NCBI GenBank assembly: GCA_002748155.1
Contig: PDRO01000009.1
Span: 1 to 64,000 of the forward strand
Direction of reading: 5' to 3'
Length of the DNA: 64,000 bases
Origin: Actinomycetales bacterium
GTDB lineage: Bacteria; Actinomycetota; Actinomycetes; Actinomycetales; Dermatophilaceae
Position 1 is the stretch's first letter; every line of letters starts with the position of its first letter. Shown one piece after another: positions 17,886 through 27,341 of the stretch. The notes beneath the pieces were generated by a model. That model was not told where the DNA came from. It searched no databases and saw only the letters and a program-made list of their open reading frames with translations. The translations under genes and the position numbers were made by a program.

Positions 17886-19655
17886 GTGACCGTCTTGCAC
17901 ATGTCCTCGCTGTTCCTGCGGACCCTACGCGAGGACCCCGCCGACGCCGAGGTGCCCAGCCACAAGCTGCTGGTCCGCGCCGGCTACATCCGACGCACCA
18001 GCCCAGGCGTCTACAGCTGGCTGCCGCTCGGGCTGCGAGTGTTGCGCCGGATCGAGGCGATCATCCGCGAGGAGATCGACCAGATCAGCCAGGAGCTGAG
18101 CTTTCCGGCACTGCTGCCCAAGGAGCCGTTCGAGGCGACCGGGCGGTGGACCGACTACGGTGACAACCTCTTCCGGCTCAAGGATCGCAAGGGCAGCGAC
18201 TACTTGCTCGGTCCGACCCATGAAGAGCTCTTCACCCTGACCGTCAAGGATCTCTTCTCGTCCTACAAGGATCTGCCGATCAACCTCTACCAGATCCAGA
18301 CGAAATACCGGGACGAAGCCCGGCCCCGGGCCGGCCTGCTGCGTGGGCGCGAGTTCATCATGAAGGACTCCTACTCCTTCGACATCGACCAGGCCGGCTT
18401 GCAGCGGGCCTACGACCAACACCGCGACGCCTACATCCGGATCTTCGACCGGCTCGGCTTCCACTACGTCATCGTCGAAGCGATGGCCGGCGCCATGGGC
18501 GGCTCGCAGAGCGAGGAGTTCCTCGCCACGGCCGACAACGGTGAGGACACCTACGTACGCTGCGACAGCTGCGGGTATGCCGCCAACGTCGAAGCCGTCC
18601 GGGTCCCGTCGCCGCCCGCCCGTTCGCTGGACGGGCTCCCACCGGCTCGGGTGCTCGACACCCCCGACACCCCGACCATCCAGACCCTCGTCGACTTCCT
18701 CAACGAGGCCCACCCGCGCGGCGACCGGCCATGGGTGGCTGCCGACACACTCAAGAACGTCGTCCTCCAGCTGCGCCACCCGGACGGGCAGCTCGAGCCG
18801 CTCGTCGTCGGCGTGCCGGGCGACCGCGAGGTCGACGAGAAACGGCTAGCCGCCCAGGTCGAGCCGGCTGTCGCCGAGCCGATGGACGAGGCCGTCATGC
18901 GGGAACACCCCGGCCTGGTCAAGGGGTATATCGGCCCGGCCGCTCTCGGTGCCGACTCCACGACCGGCATCCGGTATCTCGTCGATCCCCGAGTCAGCCC
19001 CGGCACTGCGTGGGTGACCGGCGCCAACCTCGACGGCCACCACGTCGTCGATCTCGTTGCCGGCCGTGATTTCACCCCGGACGGCACTATCGAGGCCGCC
19101 GAAGTCAAGGTCGGCGACGTCTGTCCCGCGTGCGGCAGCGGCGACGGACTGCGCGCGGCCCGGGGCATCGAAATGGGGCACATCTTCCAACTCGGCGCGC
19201 TGTATGCCGAGGCGCTCGACCTACGGGTGCTCGACGAGCAGGGCAAGCTGCGCACGGTCCTCATGGGCAGCTACGGCATCGGGGTATCACGGGCGGTGGC
19301 CTGCATCGCCGAAGGCAACCACGACGACGCCGGGCTCATCTGGCCACGCGAGGTCAGCCCGGCCGACGTGCACCTCGTGGCGACCGGCAAGAAGGACGAC
19401 GTGTTCGATGCCGCGGCCGACCTGTCCGGTCAGCTGTCCGCAGCCGGACTCGAGGTCATCTACGACGATCGGCGCGGCGTCTCCCCGGGCGTGAAGTTCA
19501 AGGACTCCGAGCTCATCGGGGTGCCGACCATCGTCGTCGTCGGCCGCGGTCTCGCGGACGGCACGGTGGAGATCAAAGACCGCCGCTCCGGCGACCGGCG
19601 CGAGGTCACCCTCGACGCGGCTGTCGAGGAGGTATGCCGTGAGGTCCGCGGCTGA
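17886..19655 (+). CDS. proS: Prolyl-tRNA synthetase, bacterial editing-domain type
   Basis: This enzyme charges tRNA-Pro. The 590-residue class II synthetase begins with [17 protein letters not shown] and has motif 1 ([24 protein letters not shown]), motif 2 ([25 protein letters not shown] split over about 140-165), the inserted editing domain between motifs 2 and 3 (about 225-395), motif 3 ([16 protein letters not shown]) and the C-terminal anticodon-binding domain. GTG at 17886 was chosen because the AAGGAG site at 17875-17880 lies 5 bases before it; GTG 17880 and ATG 17901 are alternatives. A TATCCT hexamer near 17853 could be its -10. Position downstream of ispG and the GNAT gene is typical of actinobacteria. 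Confidence 0.96.
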   Translation: MTVLHMSSLFLRTLREDPADAEVPSHKLLVRAGYIRRTSPGVYSWLPLGLRVLRRIEAIIREEIDQISQELSFPALLPKEPFEATGRWTDYGDNLFRLKDRKGSDYLLGPTHEELFTLTVKDLFSSYKDLPINLYQIQTKYRDEARPRAGLLRGREFIMKDSYSFDIDQAGLQRAYDQHRDAYIRIFDRLGFHYVIVEAMAGAMGGSQSEEFLATADNGEDTYVRCDSCGYAANVEAVRVPSPPARSLDGLPPARVLDTPDTPTIQTLVDFLNEAHPRGDRPWVAADTLKNVVLQLRHPDGQLEPLVVGVPGDREVDEKRLAAQVEPAVAEPMDEAVMREHPGLVKGYIGPAALGADSTTGIRYLVDPRVSPGTAWVTGANLDGHHVVDLVAGRDFTPDGTIEAAEVKVGDVCPACGSGDGLRAARGIEMGHIFQLGALYAEALDLRVLDEQGKLRTVLMGSYGIGVSRAVACIAEGNHDDAGLIWPREVSPADVHLVATGKKDDVFDAAADLSGQLSAAGLEVIYDDRRGVSPGVKFKDSELIGVPTIVVVGRGLADGTVEIKDRRSGDRREVTLDAAVEEVCREVRG

Positions 19656-19690
19656 CGTGGGCCACGAGAGTCACGAGGACAGGCACTGAC

Positions 19691-20296
19691 GTGGGATCGA
19701 TGGTCATCGAGGCGGCAGCCGACGGGTCCTCGCTCGGCAACCCCGGGCCGGCCGGGTGGGGTTGGTATGTCGACGAACAACGCTGGGCATGCGGCGGCTG
19801 GCCGCGCGGCACGAACAACATGGGCGAGCTCATGGCATTGCTGGACCTGCTGCGCCAGAGCGAGACCGGCACCGAAGACCTGCGCGTGCATTGCGACAGT
19901 CGCTACGTCATCGACTCCGTGACCAAGTGGGCCCCGGGGTGGAAGCGCCGCGGCTGGCGCAAGGCAGACGGCAAGCCGGTGCTCAACCTCGAGCTCATCC
20001 AGTCGATCGACGAGCTGATCCAAGCCCGCAAGGCGGCCGGCCGCCGGGTGGAGCTGATCTGGGTCAAGGGCCACGCCGGGGACCCGCTCAACGAGGCTGC
20101 CGACCGGCTCGCCAACCGCGCGGCCCTGGCCTACCAAGCCGGCCGGGTGCCCGACCCGGGACCGGGGCTGGCGGCACCACGACCCGGCCTTTCGGATTCC
20201 CCCCAAGCGCGCGAATCGCCCGACTCATCGGATTCTGCTGACTCTTCGGGCCCAGCGGGCTCCTCGGCGGTCCAGCAGCCCCTGTTCGGTGATTGA
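19691..20296 (+). CDS. rnhA: Ribonuclease H type I with disordered tail
   Basis: The enzyme cleaves RNA in RNA:DNA hybrids. The catalytic acidic set is visible in the first 150 residues: Asp11 in AAADGSSLGNPG, Glu in NMGELMALLDLL, Asp in HCDSRYVIDSV, and the His/Asp end WVKGHAGDPLNEAADRLAN. The KWAPGWKRRGWRKADGKPV segment is the basic substrate-binding region. A Ser/Asp-rich tail of about 50 residues, partly encoded by 9-bp repeats, ends in QQPLFGD, which may be a protein-docking peptide. GTG at 19691 was chosen; ATG at 19700 is possible. It starts 35 bp after proS. Confidence 0.9.
   Translation: MGSMVIEAAADGSSLGNPGPAGWGWYVDEQRWACGGWPRGTNNMGELMALLDLLRQSETGTEDLRVHCDSRYVIDSVTKWAPGWKRRGWRKADGKPVLNLELIQSIDELIQARKAAGRRVELIWVKGHAGDPLNEAADRLANRAALAYQAGRVPDPGPGLAAPRPGLSDSPQARESPDSSDSADSSGPAGSSAVQQPLFGD
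20213..20266. repeat. 9-bp tandem repeat in the RNase H tail
   Basis: Six degenerate 9-bp units (such as GACTCATCG, GACTCTTCG, GGCTCCTCG) encode tripeptides of the ESP-DSS-DSA-DSS-GPA-GSS type in the C-terminal tail of the RNase H gene. The frame is preserved. Confidence 0.65.
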
Positions 20297-20342
20297 CCTG
20301 CATCGAGCGACGAACCTGAGGTGACGGCAGCCTCACCCCAGT

Positions 20343-20394
20343 TGACGACGTCAGCACAGACCCCACGCGCGCAGCGATGCGGCGTAAGCTTACG
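20343..20394 (+). promoter_or_regulatory. Two palindromes upstream of the ABC transporter
   Basis: TGACGACGTCA (20343-20353) is a perfect odd-length dyad and CGTAAGCTTACG (20383-20394) a perfect 12-bp palindrome. They lie 100-150 bp before the ABC ATPase start in a spacer with no gene. They are candidate repressor operators, but no regulator gene is adjacent. Confidence 0.45.
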
Positions 20395-20494
20395 GAGTCC
20401 TCTGTGGTTTGGAGGTGAAAGCAGGCTGGCGCGCCCTTCCTGACGTTCTGCTCCACGGTGCTTTCAATGACGCTGACCAGGACGAGGAGCAGTA

Positions 20495-21178
20495 GTGGAC
20501 ATCATATGCCTTCAGGATGTTGTCAAGGAATTCGGCAAGTCGGGTGCTTTGCATAGAGTCATCGATGGACTGACCCTGAACGTTCCGGCCGGCTCCTATC
20601 TCTCCATTATGGGCAGAAGCGGTTCGGGCAAGAGCACTCTCCTAAATATTGTCGCGGGTATGCTCAGGCCCAGCAGTGGAAAGGTCGAGGTGTGCAACAC
20701 GGACTTGACGGCAGCCTCGCAGAATAGTGCCGCTGCCTTTCGGTTGAGTTACATTGGCTTTATCTTTCAGGCATTTCATTTGCTGCCCCGGCTGTCGCTG
20801 TGGGAGAACGTCGCAGTTCCACTAATACTGCGTGGTGGCGGCAAGAAACAGAGACTCAAGTCGCTAGCGTGCGCGGAGTTGGATCGCTTCGGGCTAGGTG
20901 ACCTTGCCGAGAAACGGCCTGCCACGCTGTCTGGTGGACAGCAGCAGCGGGTGGCCATCGCTCGAGCTCTCGTGACCAAGCCGAAGCTAGTCCTGGCTGA
21001 TGAACCTACTGGCAACTTGGATCAAGAGTCTGCCGTCGGTGTGCTCGAAGCCTTCGCCGCAATCCGTCGAGACCACGATTCCACCCTCGTTGTCGTCACC
21101 CACGACACCGATGTCGCTCAGCACGCTGACTCCCGAGTCGAGATGATTGATGGCAGGCTTGTCGGGGAATCTAGATAA
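20495..21178 (+). CDS. ABC transporter ATPase, MacB/LolD-like
   Basis: The 227-residue ATPase carries Walker [10 protein letters not shown] (about 39-47), a Q-loop [15 protein letters not shown], the ABC signature [15 protein letters not shown], Walker [13 protein letters not shown] and the switch His in VVTHDTD. The Q-loop and the long ADEPTGNLD stretch place it in the MacB/LolD/FtsE group, which pairs with FtsX-type permeases, and such a permease is the next gene. GTG at 20495 has a GAGGAG site about 7 bases upstream. Base composition falls from this gene on (near 55% GC in places), with more A/T-ending codons than neighbours, which suggests recent acquisition. Likely roles are peptide or antibiotic efflux or lipoprotein handling; none can be chosen from sequence. 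Confidence 0.9.
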   Translation: MDIICLQDVVKEFGKSGALHRVIDGLTLNVPAGSYLSIMGRSGSGKSTLLNIVAGMLRPSSGKVEVCNTDLTAASQNSAAAFRLSYIGFIFQAFHLLPRLSLWENVAVPLILRGGGKKQRLKSLACAELDRFGLGDLAEKRPATLSGGQQQRVAIARALVTKPKLVLADEPTGNLDQESAVGVLEAFAAIRRDHDSTLVVVTHDTDVAQHADSRVEMIDGRLVGESR

Positions 21179-21279
21179 CATACAGGCCTGAAAAGATCAC
21201 TTCATTCCATACGTGCTGGGGGGAGCGCTATTCATCCCATTCCCGGTGAGTGCAATAAAAGGGAGCAGTGAGGCCACTG

Positions 21280-23751
21280 ATGATGAGCAAGCTCAGACTT
21301 TCGCTGGCGCTATTCAGGGCATCGTGGATCCGCACTATCGCGACGATTGTTGGTATTTCCGCGACGGTCAGCCTCGTTGCTGCGGTTTTCTTGGTGCTCG
21401 ATGCTTTCACAACAAGCGCAGATGAACAACTTGATGGAGTCTACTCGCGATTCTCGACCGTAGTGCAGAGCTCAAGTGGAGCGCCAATACAAGACGCTAC
21501 GCTCGCTGAGCTCGGTGCCGCTGGCGGTGTTCAAGAGGCTGTGCCAGTTGGTCAATACGAGGCTCGCATGAGTGACATACCCATCGCATTGGTCAGCCTC
21601 CCGATGTCGGAGCAAGACGCTGGCAAGCTCGGGAACATTCAGGGTGGTGCTCTTCCGGTGCTCATGAGCGACCCCTTGCAGGAGCGGCTCAACGTGAGTG
21701 AGGGTGATACCAGGGATGTCGTTACTCCGCTTGGGTCCCTAGAGATCGTGGTCGTCGGCGCTCCTGATGGCGAAGGCCGCGAGCAGTTGAACCGGGCGAC
21801 CTATGTGGTGGCTGCAGCATCAACCCTGGCCGAGGTCAGAGGATTCGCCGAGCTGGCGCGACCAAACATGGTCCTCGTCAATCTGGAGAAGAGCGAAACT
21901 GATACGGAGTTGCGACAGGTCGTCGCTGCCAAGGGCCCTGTGTTGGAGCTCCAGGATCGGACACAAGCGCGTTCGGCATTGCTGGCGGGATTAAAATCGA
22001 TCTTACAGACGCTGCCCCTCGTTGCCATGGTCGCTGCGTTATTGAGTGTCGTTTTGGTGTTCGCCCTCATTCGGACCAGCACAATTACCCAATTGAAGAG
22101 TTTGACCATGCTGCGCAGCCTGGGTGCATCATCGCCTCAACTGATGGGTTTGGCGTTTCTTTCGGCCTTCTTCTACTCGTCCTGTGGTGCGGCGCTTGGG
22201 ATCCTGGTTAGCAAACCAATGGCGACGGGCCTGCTTCAATCGATACCGGTTTCGGTGCGGAACTCTTCAGCGCAGGTGCTGGCTATTCACTACGTGCCAG
22301 CGGTTGTGATCGCTGTCTTTCTCGGAGTGACGATCGTTGGGGTCGCATCTGCGTGGTTTGCATTAAAGCCGGCCCTTGATAACTCGGTTGTGGAGCAATT
22401 GCGCGATGATGGTCAGAGTCGGACTCCCAGAATGTCCGTAGTCCTGCTGATTCTTGTGGGTGTGGCGTTCGGCATTGCCGGGATTGCTATTGTTGTCAGC
22501 AGGCCTCGTGAGCTGTGGTTCTTGGCGATCCTGGTTATTATGGTTTCCTGGTTGGCGGTGAGCATGGTGGTTGTGCCCATGCTGCTGCGGATGTTGGATT
22601 CTGTTTCGCGGTCTTGGCGTCCTGGCTGGATCGGCAATTCTGGCGGTCGGCAATCTGCGCAACTGCGGGCAAGTGCATTGGTGATGAGTGCCGTCGTGGC
22701 GATGATGGTGTCACTTGCTGGAGCGGCAGAGAATATGCGACTCTCGGCAAATCCCACTGTCGATGGCATGGAGCGCATCGATGTGATGGTTCAGCAGGTG
22801 GGTGTGGATGACATCCCCACGCTGCGTACGCTCACTGTCGCTACGTTGGAGCAATTGCAGCAAAACGATGGCGTAGAAGACGTAAAGCGGGTTCAGATGG
22901 GGTATCTGTCTCTACGCGGTAGCCGGGTGTTGCTGCAAGGGGCGGAGCCTGACTCGGAACTCCCGGTTGTTCTTCAAGGTAAAGCCGACCATGGCGAGCT
23001 GCGTCCTGGTGGCGCTTATATTTCAACCCAGATTGCCGCGGAGCACCACCTTGGCAGGGGCGATACCTTTGAGTTGCCGACGGCATCTGGTGACGCCCTG
23101 GAAATAGAAGTGCTTGGCGTCGTGACGAGTTTTCTATGGCCGAACGGCCTCGTTGTTCTAGACGTTCGTGATTCAGAGAGAATCTGGGGGTCGCAAACCT
23201 ATAGCTCCTACGAGGTGGTTGCAGAAGATCGTCTGGGTGTTCGTCAGGCTCTGCTTGAGACTGATGGACAGCTCAGCGATCACAGCACCCTTGTTGCAAC
23301 CGGTGAAGTTCAAGCGGCAGCCGCACGCAAAGTGATCAGGGACTCCGCGAGTCTGTATGAAGCGCTGTCCATGGTGGCGCTTTTCGCGGCGATCGTTATT
23401 GCTGGCGGTGCACTTGCCTTGGATACGGTGACCCGGTTGCGTGAATATGGGGCAGTTCGGGCGGTCGGGGCACGCAATGGATTCCTCGCAGCAATGGTCA
23501 TAAGCAGAGCAGCGGTCCTCGTTGGCGCGGGGACCTTCGTCGGATGGGTGTTTGGGATCATCTTGCAGTATTACCTGGCCGTGACGTCGGCAAGCACCCA
23601 GAACATGCCGATCACCATGCACTGGACAGCCTCACCGACTCTCACTGCGGTTGGCGCAGGGATGTTTGTGCTCGTCATTGCCTCGGTGGGCTCACTGTGG
23701 CGGGTTCAACGGGCGACTGCGCCCAGTATGCTGGGCGCTCCGGACTTGTAG
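21280..23751 (+). CDS. ABC transporter permease with two FtsX/MacB domains
   Basis: This is an 823-824-residue membrane protein with an N-terminal helix (IATIVGISATVSLVAAVFLVL), a large extracytoplasmic MacB-type domain (about 45-235) and a three-helix FtsX block (about 245-375). A central pair of helices (about 395-440) leads to a second extracytoplasmic domain (about 480-690) and a final FtsX block (about 700-815). This duplicated layout is usual for actinobacterial single-chain MacB-type permeases. It works with the ATPase encoded 101 bp upstream. The start is unsure: a GGGAG site at 21261 lies too near GTG 21268, so ATG at 21280 is preferred. GC content and codon use are clearly lower than in flanking housekeeping genes, and no GTATGCCG motif occurs in either transporter gene. 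Confidence 0.85.
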   Translation: MMSKLRLSLALFRASWIRTIATIVGISATVSLVAAVFLVLDAFTTSADEQLDGVYSRFSTVVQSSSGAPIQDATLAELGAAGGVQEAVPVGQYEARMSDIPIALVSLPMSEQDAGKLGNIQGGALPVLMSDPLQERLNVSEGDTRDVVTPLGSLEIVVVGAPDGEGREQLNRATYVVAAASTLAEVRGFAELARPNMVLVNLEKSETDTELRQVVAAKGPVLELQDRTQARSALLAGLKSILQTLPLVAMVAALLSVVLVFALIRTSTITQLKSLTMLRSLGASSPQLMGLAFLSAFFYSSCGAALGILVSKPMATGLLQSIPVSVRNSSAQVLAIHYVPAVVIAVFLGVTIVGVASAWFALKPALDNSVVEQLRDDGQSRTPRMSVVLLILVGVAFGIAGIAIVVSRPRELWFLAILVIMVSWLAVSMVVVPMLLRMLDSVSRSWRPGWIGNSGGRQSAQLRASALVMSAVVAMMVSLAGAAENMRLSANPTVDGMERIDVMVQQVGVDDIPTLRTLTVATLEQLQQNDGVEDVKRVQMGYLSLRGSRVLLQGAEPDSELPVVLQGKADHGELRPGGAYISTQIAAEHHLGRGDTFELPTASGDALEIEVLGVVTSFLWPNGLVVLDVRDSERIWGSQTYSSYEVVAEDRLGVRQALLETDGQLSDHSTLVATGEVQAAAARKVIRDSASLYEALSMVALFAAIVIAGGALALDTVTRLREYGAVRAVGARNGFLAAMVISRAAVLVGAGTFVGWVFGIILQYYLAVTSASTQNMPITMHWTASPTLTAVGAGMFVLVIASVGSLWRVQRATAPSMLGAPDL

Positions 23752-23837
23752 GGTGCTCGAGGCATTCGAGGGGTGTGGAGTTTCCCTATTTGACGTGCCA
23801 GAGTTCGTGGTAAGAGGCGATAGCCGGGCGCTCGTCG

Positions 23838-23873
23838 TTGAAGGTGCAGATGGACTTGAAAGTGCAGATGGAC
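23838..23873. repeat. 18-bp tandem duplication
   Basis: Two 18-bp copies starting TTGAAG and TTGAAA and ending CAGATGGAC lie at 23838-23855 and 23856-23873, with one mismatch, in the spacer before the HAD hydrolase gene. Confidence 0.7.
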
Positions 23874-23914
23874 GTGCGGTGGCGGCAGCGCGGTCATCAA
23901 GGCACGATCGGCAT

Positions 23915-24664
23915 ATGACTCCTTCGGCTGCGGTGCGTGCGGTGATCTTCGACTGGGGTGGCACGATCACGCCGTGGCACACCGTCGACCACCGGGAACA
24001 GTGGACGGTCTTCGCCCGGGGGATGGGGGCGGTCGCCTGCGGGCTCAACGACACCGCTACGACGGTGCAGCGCGTCGAGGAGGATGCTTGGCGGCGGGGG
24101 CGGCAAGAGGGGGTGAGCGCGCGCCTCGGCGAGATCCTCGCTGCGGTCGGACTCGACCCGGCCTACGCGGCGACCCAAGCCGGGTTGGCGGCATACCACG
24201 ACTTCTGGGAACCACACACCTTCACCCACCCAGTGATCCCGGGTCTATGGAAAGATTTGCGGGAGAAGGGAATCCGGATCGGGGTGCTGTCGAATACGAT
24301 CTGGTCCCGGGAGCACCACCGGGGTTTCTTCGAGCGCGACGGTGTGCTGGATCTCATCGACGGCGACGTCTATTCGAGTGAGACACCGTGGGTCAAGCCT
24401 CGCCCGGAGATCTTCCTCGCTGCCGCCGCGTCGCTCGGGGTCGAGCCACAGCACTGCATCTACGTCGGCGATCGCTCGTACGAAGACGTGCACGGTCCCC
24501 AGTCGGTCGGCATGCGGGCGATCTGGATCCCGCACTCGGACATCCCGCAGGAGCAGCAGGTCTCACACGAGGCAACCCCGGATGCCATCGCCCACGAGCT
24601 GATCGACATCGTGACGATCGTCCAGGCGTGGTCGCTCGATCACTCGCGACCGAAACCAGAATGA
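23915..24664 (+). CDS. HAD-superfamily hydrolase
   Basis: ATG at 23915 gives 249 residues beginning just before motif I. The HAD motifs are visible: motif I IFDWGGTIT (nucleophile Asp; the usual DxD is replaced by Asp-Trp-Gly, as in several HAD subfamilies), motif II VLSNTIW, motif III Lys in WVKPRPEIF and motif IV YVGDRSYEDVHG. A four-helix cap lies between motifs I and II. This matches small-molecule phosphatases of the phosphoglycolate or pyrophosphatase-like type; the substrate is not evident. The frame is open upstream but that part is repeat-derived and lacks homology-like features. The gene is convergent with the YyaL-like gene, only 37 bp apart. Confidence 0.82.
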   Translation: MTPSAAVRAVIFDWGGTITPWHTVDHREQWTVFARGMGAVACGLNDTATTVQRVEEDAWRRGRQEGVSARLGEILAAVGLDPAYAATQAGLAAYHDFWEPHTFTHPVIPGLWKDLREKGIRIGVLSNTIWSREHHRGFFERDGVLDLIDGDVYSSETPWVKPRPEIFLAAAASLGVEPQHCIYVGDRSYEDVHGPQSVGMRAIWIPHSDIPQEQQVSHEATPDAIAHELIDIVTIVQAWSLDHSRPKPE

Positions 24665-24701
24665 GTCACCGGAGGCACCCGGATTGCCGGCAACGGGAGG
24701 A

Positions 24702-26789
24702 TCAGCTCAAGGATTCGTGGCCGCTGAGCGCCCGACGAAGCTCGGCCACCGTGGTCACGGGTTGCCGGCAGAAGAACCCCTCGCACACGTATGCCGCGGC
24801 ACGCCCGTCGACGAGTGGGCGCCCGGCCAGCAGGGGCACGCCGGGGGTATCGGGCGCGCCCATGACACAGACCAGTCCCGGACTGGTGCTGGTCCGCGCC
24901 ACCCTGGCCAGCGCTTCGGCGTCCGCGTCGATCCGGCCGTCGCTACCGGTGGTGGACCCGACGACGGCGACCTGCACCGGGCCCGTCAACCGGGCCTCTG
25001 CGCCCGCGAGCGTCCACCCAGCGAACCGCGGATCCCGTTGTGCGGTCGCCCCACCCACGGCGAGAGCGGCGTCGGCGAAGTCCGCGTGCCGGACCGAGCC
25101 GGTGAGCGCGGCATACGTGACCATCGCAGCGGCGACCGACGATTGACCGGACGGCTCGGCGTTGTCTGCGGCGGAGTGCGGGCGGGCGACCAAGGTCTCA
25201 CCGTCGACAGGGGTGTCGAACACGATCCCGGCGGCCCTATCGGCCCTATCGGCACTGCTGGCACTGTCGGCGTTGTCAGCAGTGTTGCCAGCAGTGCCAG
25301 CATCGCTGTCGGTGTAGCGATCGAGCACCGCGTCGAGCAGACTCCCGGCCGCGGCGAGCCAACCCCCGTCGCCGGTGGCCTGGTGTAGGGCGAGCAGACC
25401 CTCGGCGAGGTTTCCATGATCGTCGGCCACGGCTAAGGGAGTCCCGGTCATCCCGCCGAGCGATGATCGGCGTAGCCGACCCGCCACGACGTGCTGGTCG
25501 AGTATGTAGTCGGCGGCCCTGATGGCCGCATCGAGGTAGCGGGGTTCGTCGAGCAGCACGGCTGCCTCGGCCAGAGCGGCGATCGCCAGACCGTTCCACG
25601 AGGTGACGACCTTGTCGTCCCGGGCAGGTTGCGAGCGACGATCCCGGACCCTGCGCAGCCGGTCACGTACTGATGCCCACCACGACTCGTCTTCCGGGTC
25701 GGATCGAAGCTGCAGTGTGGACCGGCCGTGCTCGAACGTGCCCTTCGCGGTCACCGAGAGCAGTTCCGCGGCCCGGGCGCCGTCAACGGGTCCGAGCGCG
25801 GCGGTCAACTCGTCCGGCGTCCAGACATACGTGAGGCCTTCGATCCCGTCGGTGTCGGCATCCAGCGACGACGCGAATCCTCCGGTGTCGGTGCCCAATT
25901 CGGTGAGGATGAAGTCGCAGGTCTCCCGGGCGACCCGCTCGCCGAGCCGGGATCCGGTTGCCCGCCACCAGTGGAGGTAGACCCGGGCGAGCTGAGCGTT
26001 GTCGTAGAGCATCTTCTCGAAGTGCGGCACCACCCAGCCGGGGTCCACGGCATACCTGGCGAAACCGCCAGCCAACTGGTCGTAGATCCCACCTCGAGCC
26101 ATCGCTTCACACGTGCTGTCGACGATCGTCAACGCGTCGCCCGAGCCGGTTCGTGCGTGGTGACGCAGCAGGAACTCGAGGACCATGGACGGTGGGAACT
26201 TCGGGGCCCGGCCGAAACCGCCATGAGCCCGGTCGACGATCCGAGCCAACCGAGGCACCGTCTCCTCGAGAGCCTGCCGGGTGATCGGCTCGGGTGAATG
26301 CGGCGCGACGGAGATCCGCATCGCGGCAGTGATCTGCTGGCTGCTGGCCACGAGCTGGCCGCGGGTTTCGGTCCAAGCCTGTTCGGCGGCGTCGAGCAGG
26401 TGCAGCAGCGTTGCCCTGGGCAGATAGGTGCCGGCCCAGAACGGCTCACCGACCGGCGTCAGCAACACGGTCATCGGCCAGCCGCCCTGACCGTTGAGCG
26501 CGAGTGTCGCAGCCATGTAGAGCGCGTCGACATCCGGGCGCTCTTCACGATCGACCTTGATCGCAACGAACCCACGCGCCAGAGCGTCGGCGACCTGTTG
26601 ATCCTCGAACGACTCATGGGCCATGACATGGCACCAGTGGCAGGCGGCATACCCGATGGAAAGGAAGACCGGCACGTCACGGTGCCGGGCCTCCTCGAAG
26701 GCATCTGGGCTCCACTCCCACCAGTCAACCGGATTCTGATCGTGCTGGCGCAGGTACGGGCTCGTCGCAGAAGCGAGTCGATTGGGCAT
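24702..26789 (-). CDS. YyaL / SSP411-type thioredoxin-domain protein
   Basis: The 695-residue protein starts at ATG 26789 with the family signature MPNRLASATSPYLRQH...NPVDWWEW. A thioredoxin-like domain (about 15-170) contains IGYAACHWCHVMAHESF with a CHWC motif and VDREERPDVD. The rest is an alpha/alpha six-barrel similar to N-acylglucosamine epimerase/glycosidase folds (GGIYDQLAGGFARY, FEKMLYDNAQL, DKVVTSWNGLAIAALA). YyaL family members are widespread and their biochemical role is unsettled. An insertion of small residues (about 495-520) is encoded by a 9-bp tandem repeat. The open frame extends 134 codons further upstream, but that part is low-complexity and starts beyond a GGAG site, so I exclude it. 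Confidence 0.85.
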   Translation of the reverse strand: MPNRLASATSPYLRQHDQNPVDWWEWSPDAFEEARHRDVPVFLSIGYAACHWCHVMAHESFEDQQVADALARGFVAIKVDREERPDVDALYMAATLALNGQGGWPMTVLLTPVGEPFWAGTYLPRATLLHLLDAAEQAWTETRGQLVASSQQITAAMRISVAPHSPEPITRQALEETVPRLARIVDRAHGGFGRAPKFPPSMVLEFLLRHHARTGSGDALTIVDSTCEAMARGGIYDQLAGGFARYAVDPGWVVPHFEKMLYDNAQLARVYLHWWRATGSRLGERVARETCDFILTELGTDTGGFASSLDADTDGIEGLTYVWTPDELTAALGPVDGARAAELLSVTAKGTFEHGRSTLQLRSDPEDESWWASVRDRLRRVRDRRSQPARDDKVVTSWNGLAIAALAEAAVLLDEPRYLDAAIRAADYILDQHVVAGRLRRSSLGGMTGTPLAVADDHGNLAEGLLALHQATGDGGWLAAAGSLLDAVLDRYTDSDAGTAGNTADNADSASSADRADRAAGIVFDTPVDGETLVARPHSAADNAEPSGQSSVAAAMVTYAALTGSVRHADFADAALAVGGATAQRDPRFAGWTLAGAEARLTGPVQVAVVGSTTGSDGRIDADAEALARVARTSTSPGLVCVMGAPDTPGVPLLAGRPLVDGRAAAYVCEGFFCRQPVTTVAELRRALSGHESLS
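25234..25305. repeat. 9-bp tandem repeat inside YyaL-like gene
   Basis: Eight 9-bp units, the first two identical (GCCCTATCG) and the others diverged (GCACTGCTG, GCACTGTCG and so on), encode a small-residue Ala/Asp/Ser insertion on the minus strand. No frameshift results. Confidence 0.7.
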
Positions 26790-26960
26790 CAGGCACGGCT
26801 CCGATCCAGTGATGTTCGTGTCGATCCGGTCCGTCGTGACACGAACCTCGTCAATCCCGTTGGTCGAGTAGGCCGAGGACCGAGGCCGTATCGAGACCCA
26901 CCCCACCCTACGAAGGCATGCAGAGCACTTCCGGGTCGAAGGCCCGATCGGCTCGCGATG

Positions 26961-26994
26961 CTGCTCGATTGGCGGTGCTGCTTGATTGGCGGTG
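26961..26994. repeat. 17-bp tandem repeat upstream of aceB
   Basis: Two adjacent 17-bp copies (26961-26977 and 26978-26994) of a unit starting CTGCTCGATT or CTGCTTGATT and ending GGCGGTG differ at one base. Their place in the divergent promoter region makes them a possible double operator. Confidence 0.6.
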
Positions 26995-27276
26995 TTGCGT
27001 ATGCCGGCGCTGTGCTTCCGAAAGCAAGCGAACGGCTTACTGTTGTTAGCGGTCGCGGGCGAGCTCGCCGGCGGCGGCACGGGCTCCGAGTGACTTGCCC
27101 AGTGGATCGACGGGGTGTGGGCAACCGCGTTCCCGAACAGGCGGCTTGAGCGGGGGAAGGCAGGGTCTGAGACTTGTGAGCGACGCCTCAAGAGCTGGGA
27201 GTTCGATCCAACTCTTTCGGTGAGAGACTGGAGCCAATCCGCTCGCGGTGGGCGCGGTCATCTCAATCGAGCAGTA

Positions 27277-27303
27277 GCGACTGCGGCGACGTCGCCTAGT
27301 CGC
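27277..27303 (+). promoter_or_regulatory. 27-base interrupted dyad in the aceB leader
   Basis: GCGACT (27277-27282) pairs with AGTCGC (27298-27303) and encloses the perfect palindrome GGCGACGTCGCC (27285-27296). It ends 38 bases before the aceB ATG. It could be an operator or a leader hairpin controlling the glyoxylate-shunt genes. Confidence 0.55.
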
Positions 27304-27341
27304 GGGCCGTGCATTCAGCCATCTCGAATCGGAGGAACCGG

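Larger units (their letters stand above)
26790..27341. other. Divergent intergenic region between YyaL-like gene and aceB
   Basis: No gene is supported in these 552 bases. The region holds a 17-bp tandem repeat (26961-26994), one GTATGCCG copy (26999), and a long dyad just before aceB (27277-27303). An open frame continuing the YyaL-like gene through part of it has no family features. Confidence 0.5.

Noticed and set aside
23651..23914. N-terminal extension of the HAD hydrolase
   Set aside because: The extra 88 codons overlap the end of the permease gene and an 18-bp duplication; HAD proteins start just before motif I, as with ATG 23915.
26790..27191. N-terminal extension of the YyaL-like protein
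   Set aside because: The family signature begins at ATG 26789; upstream residues are low-complexity and run through the aceB control region.
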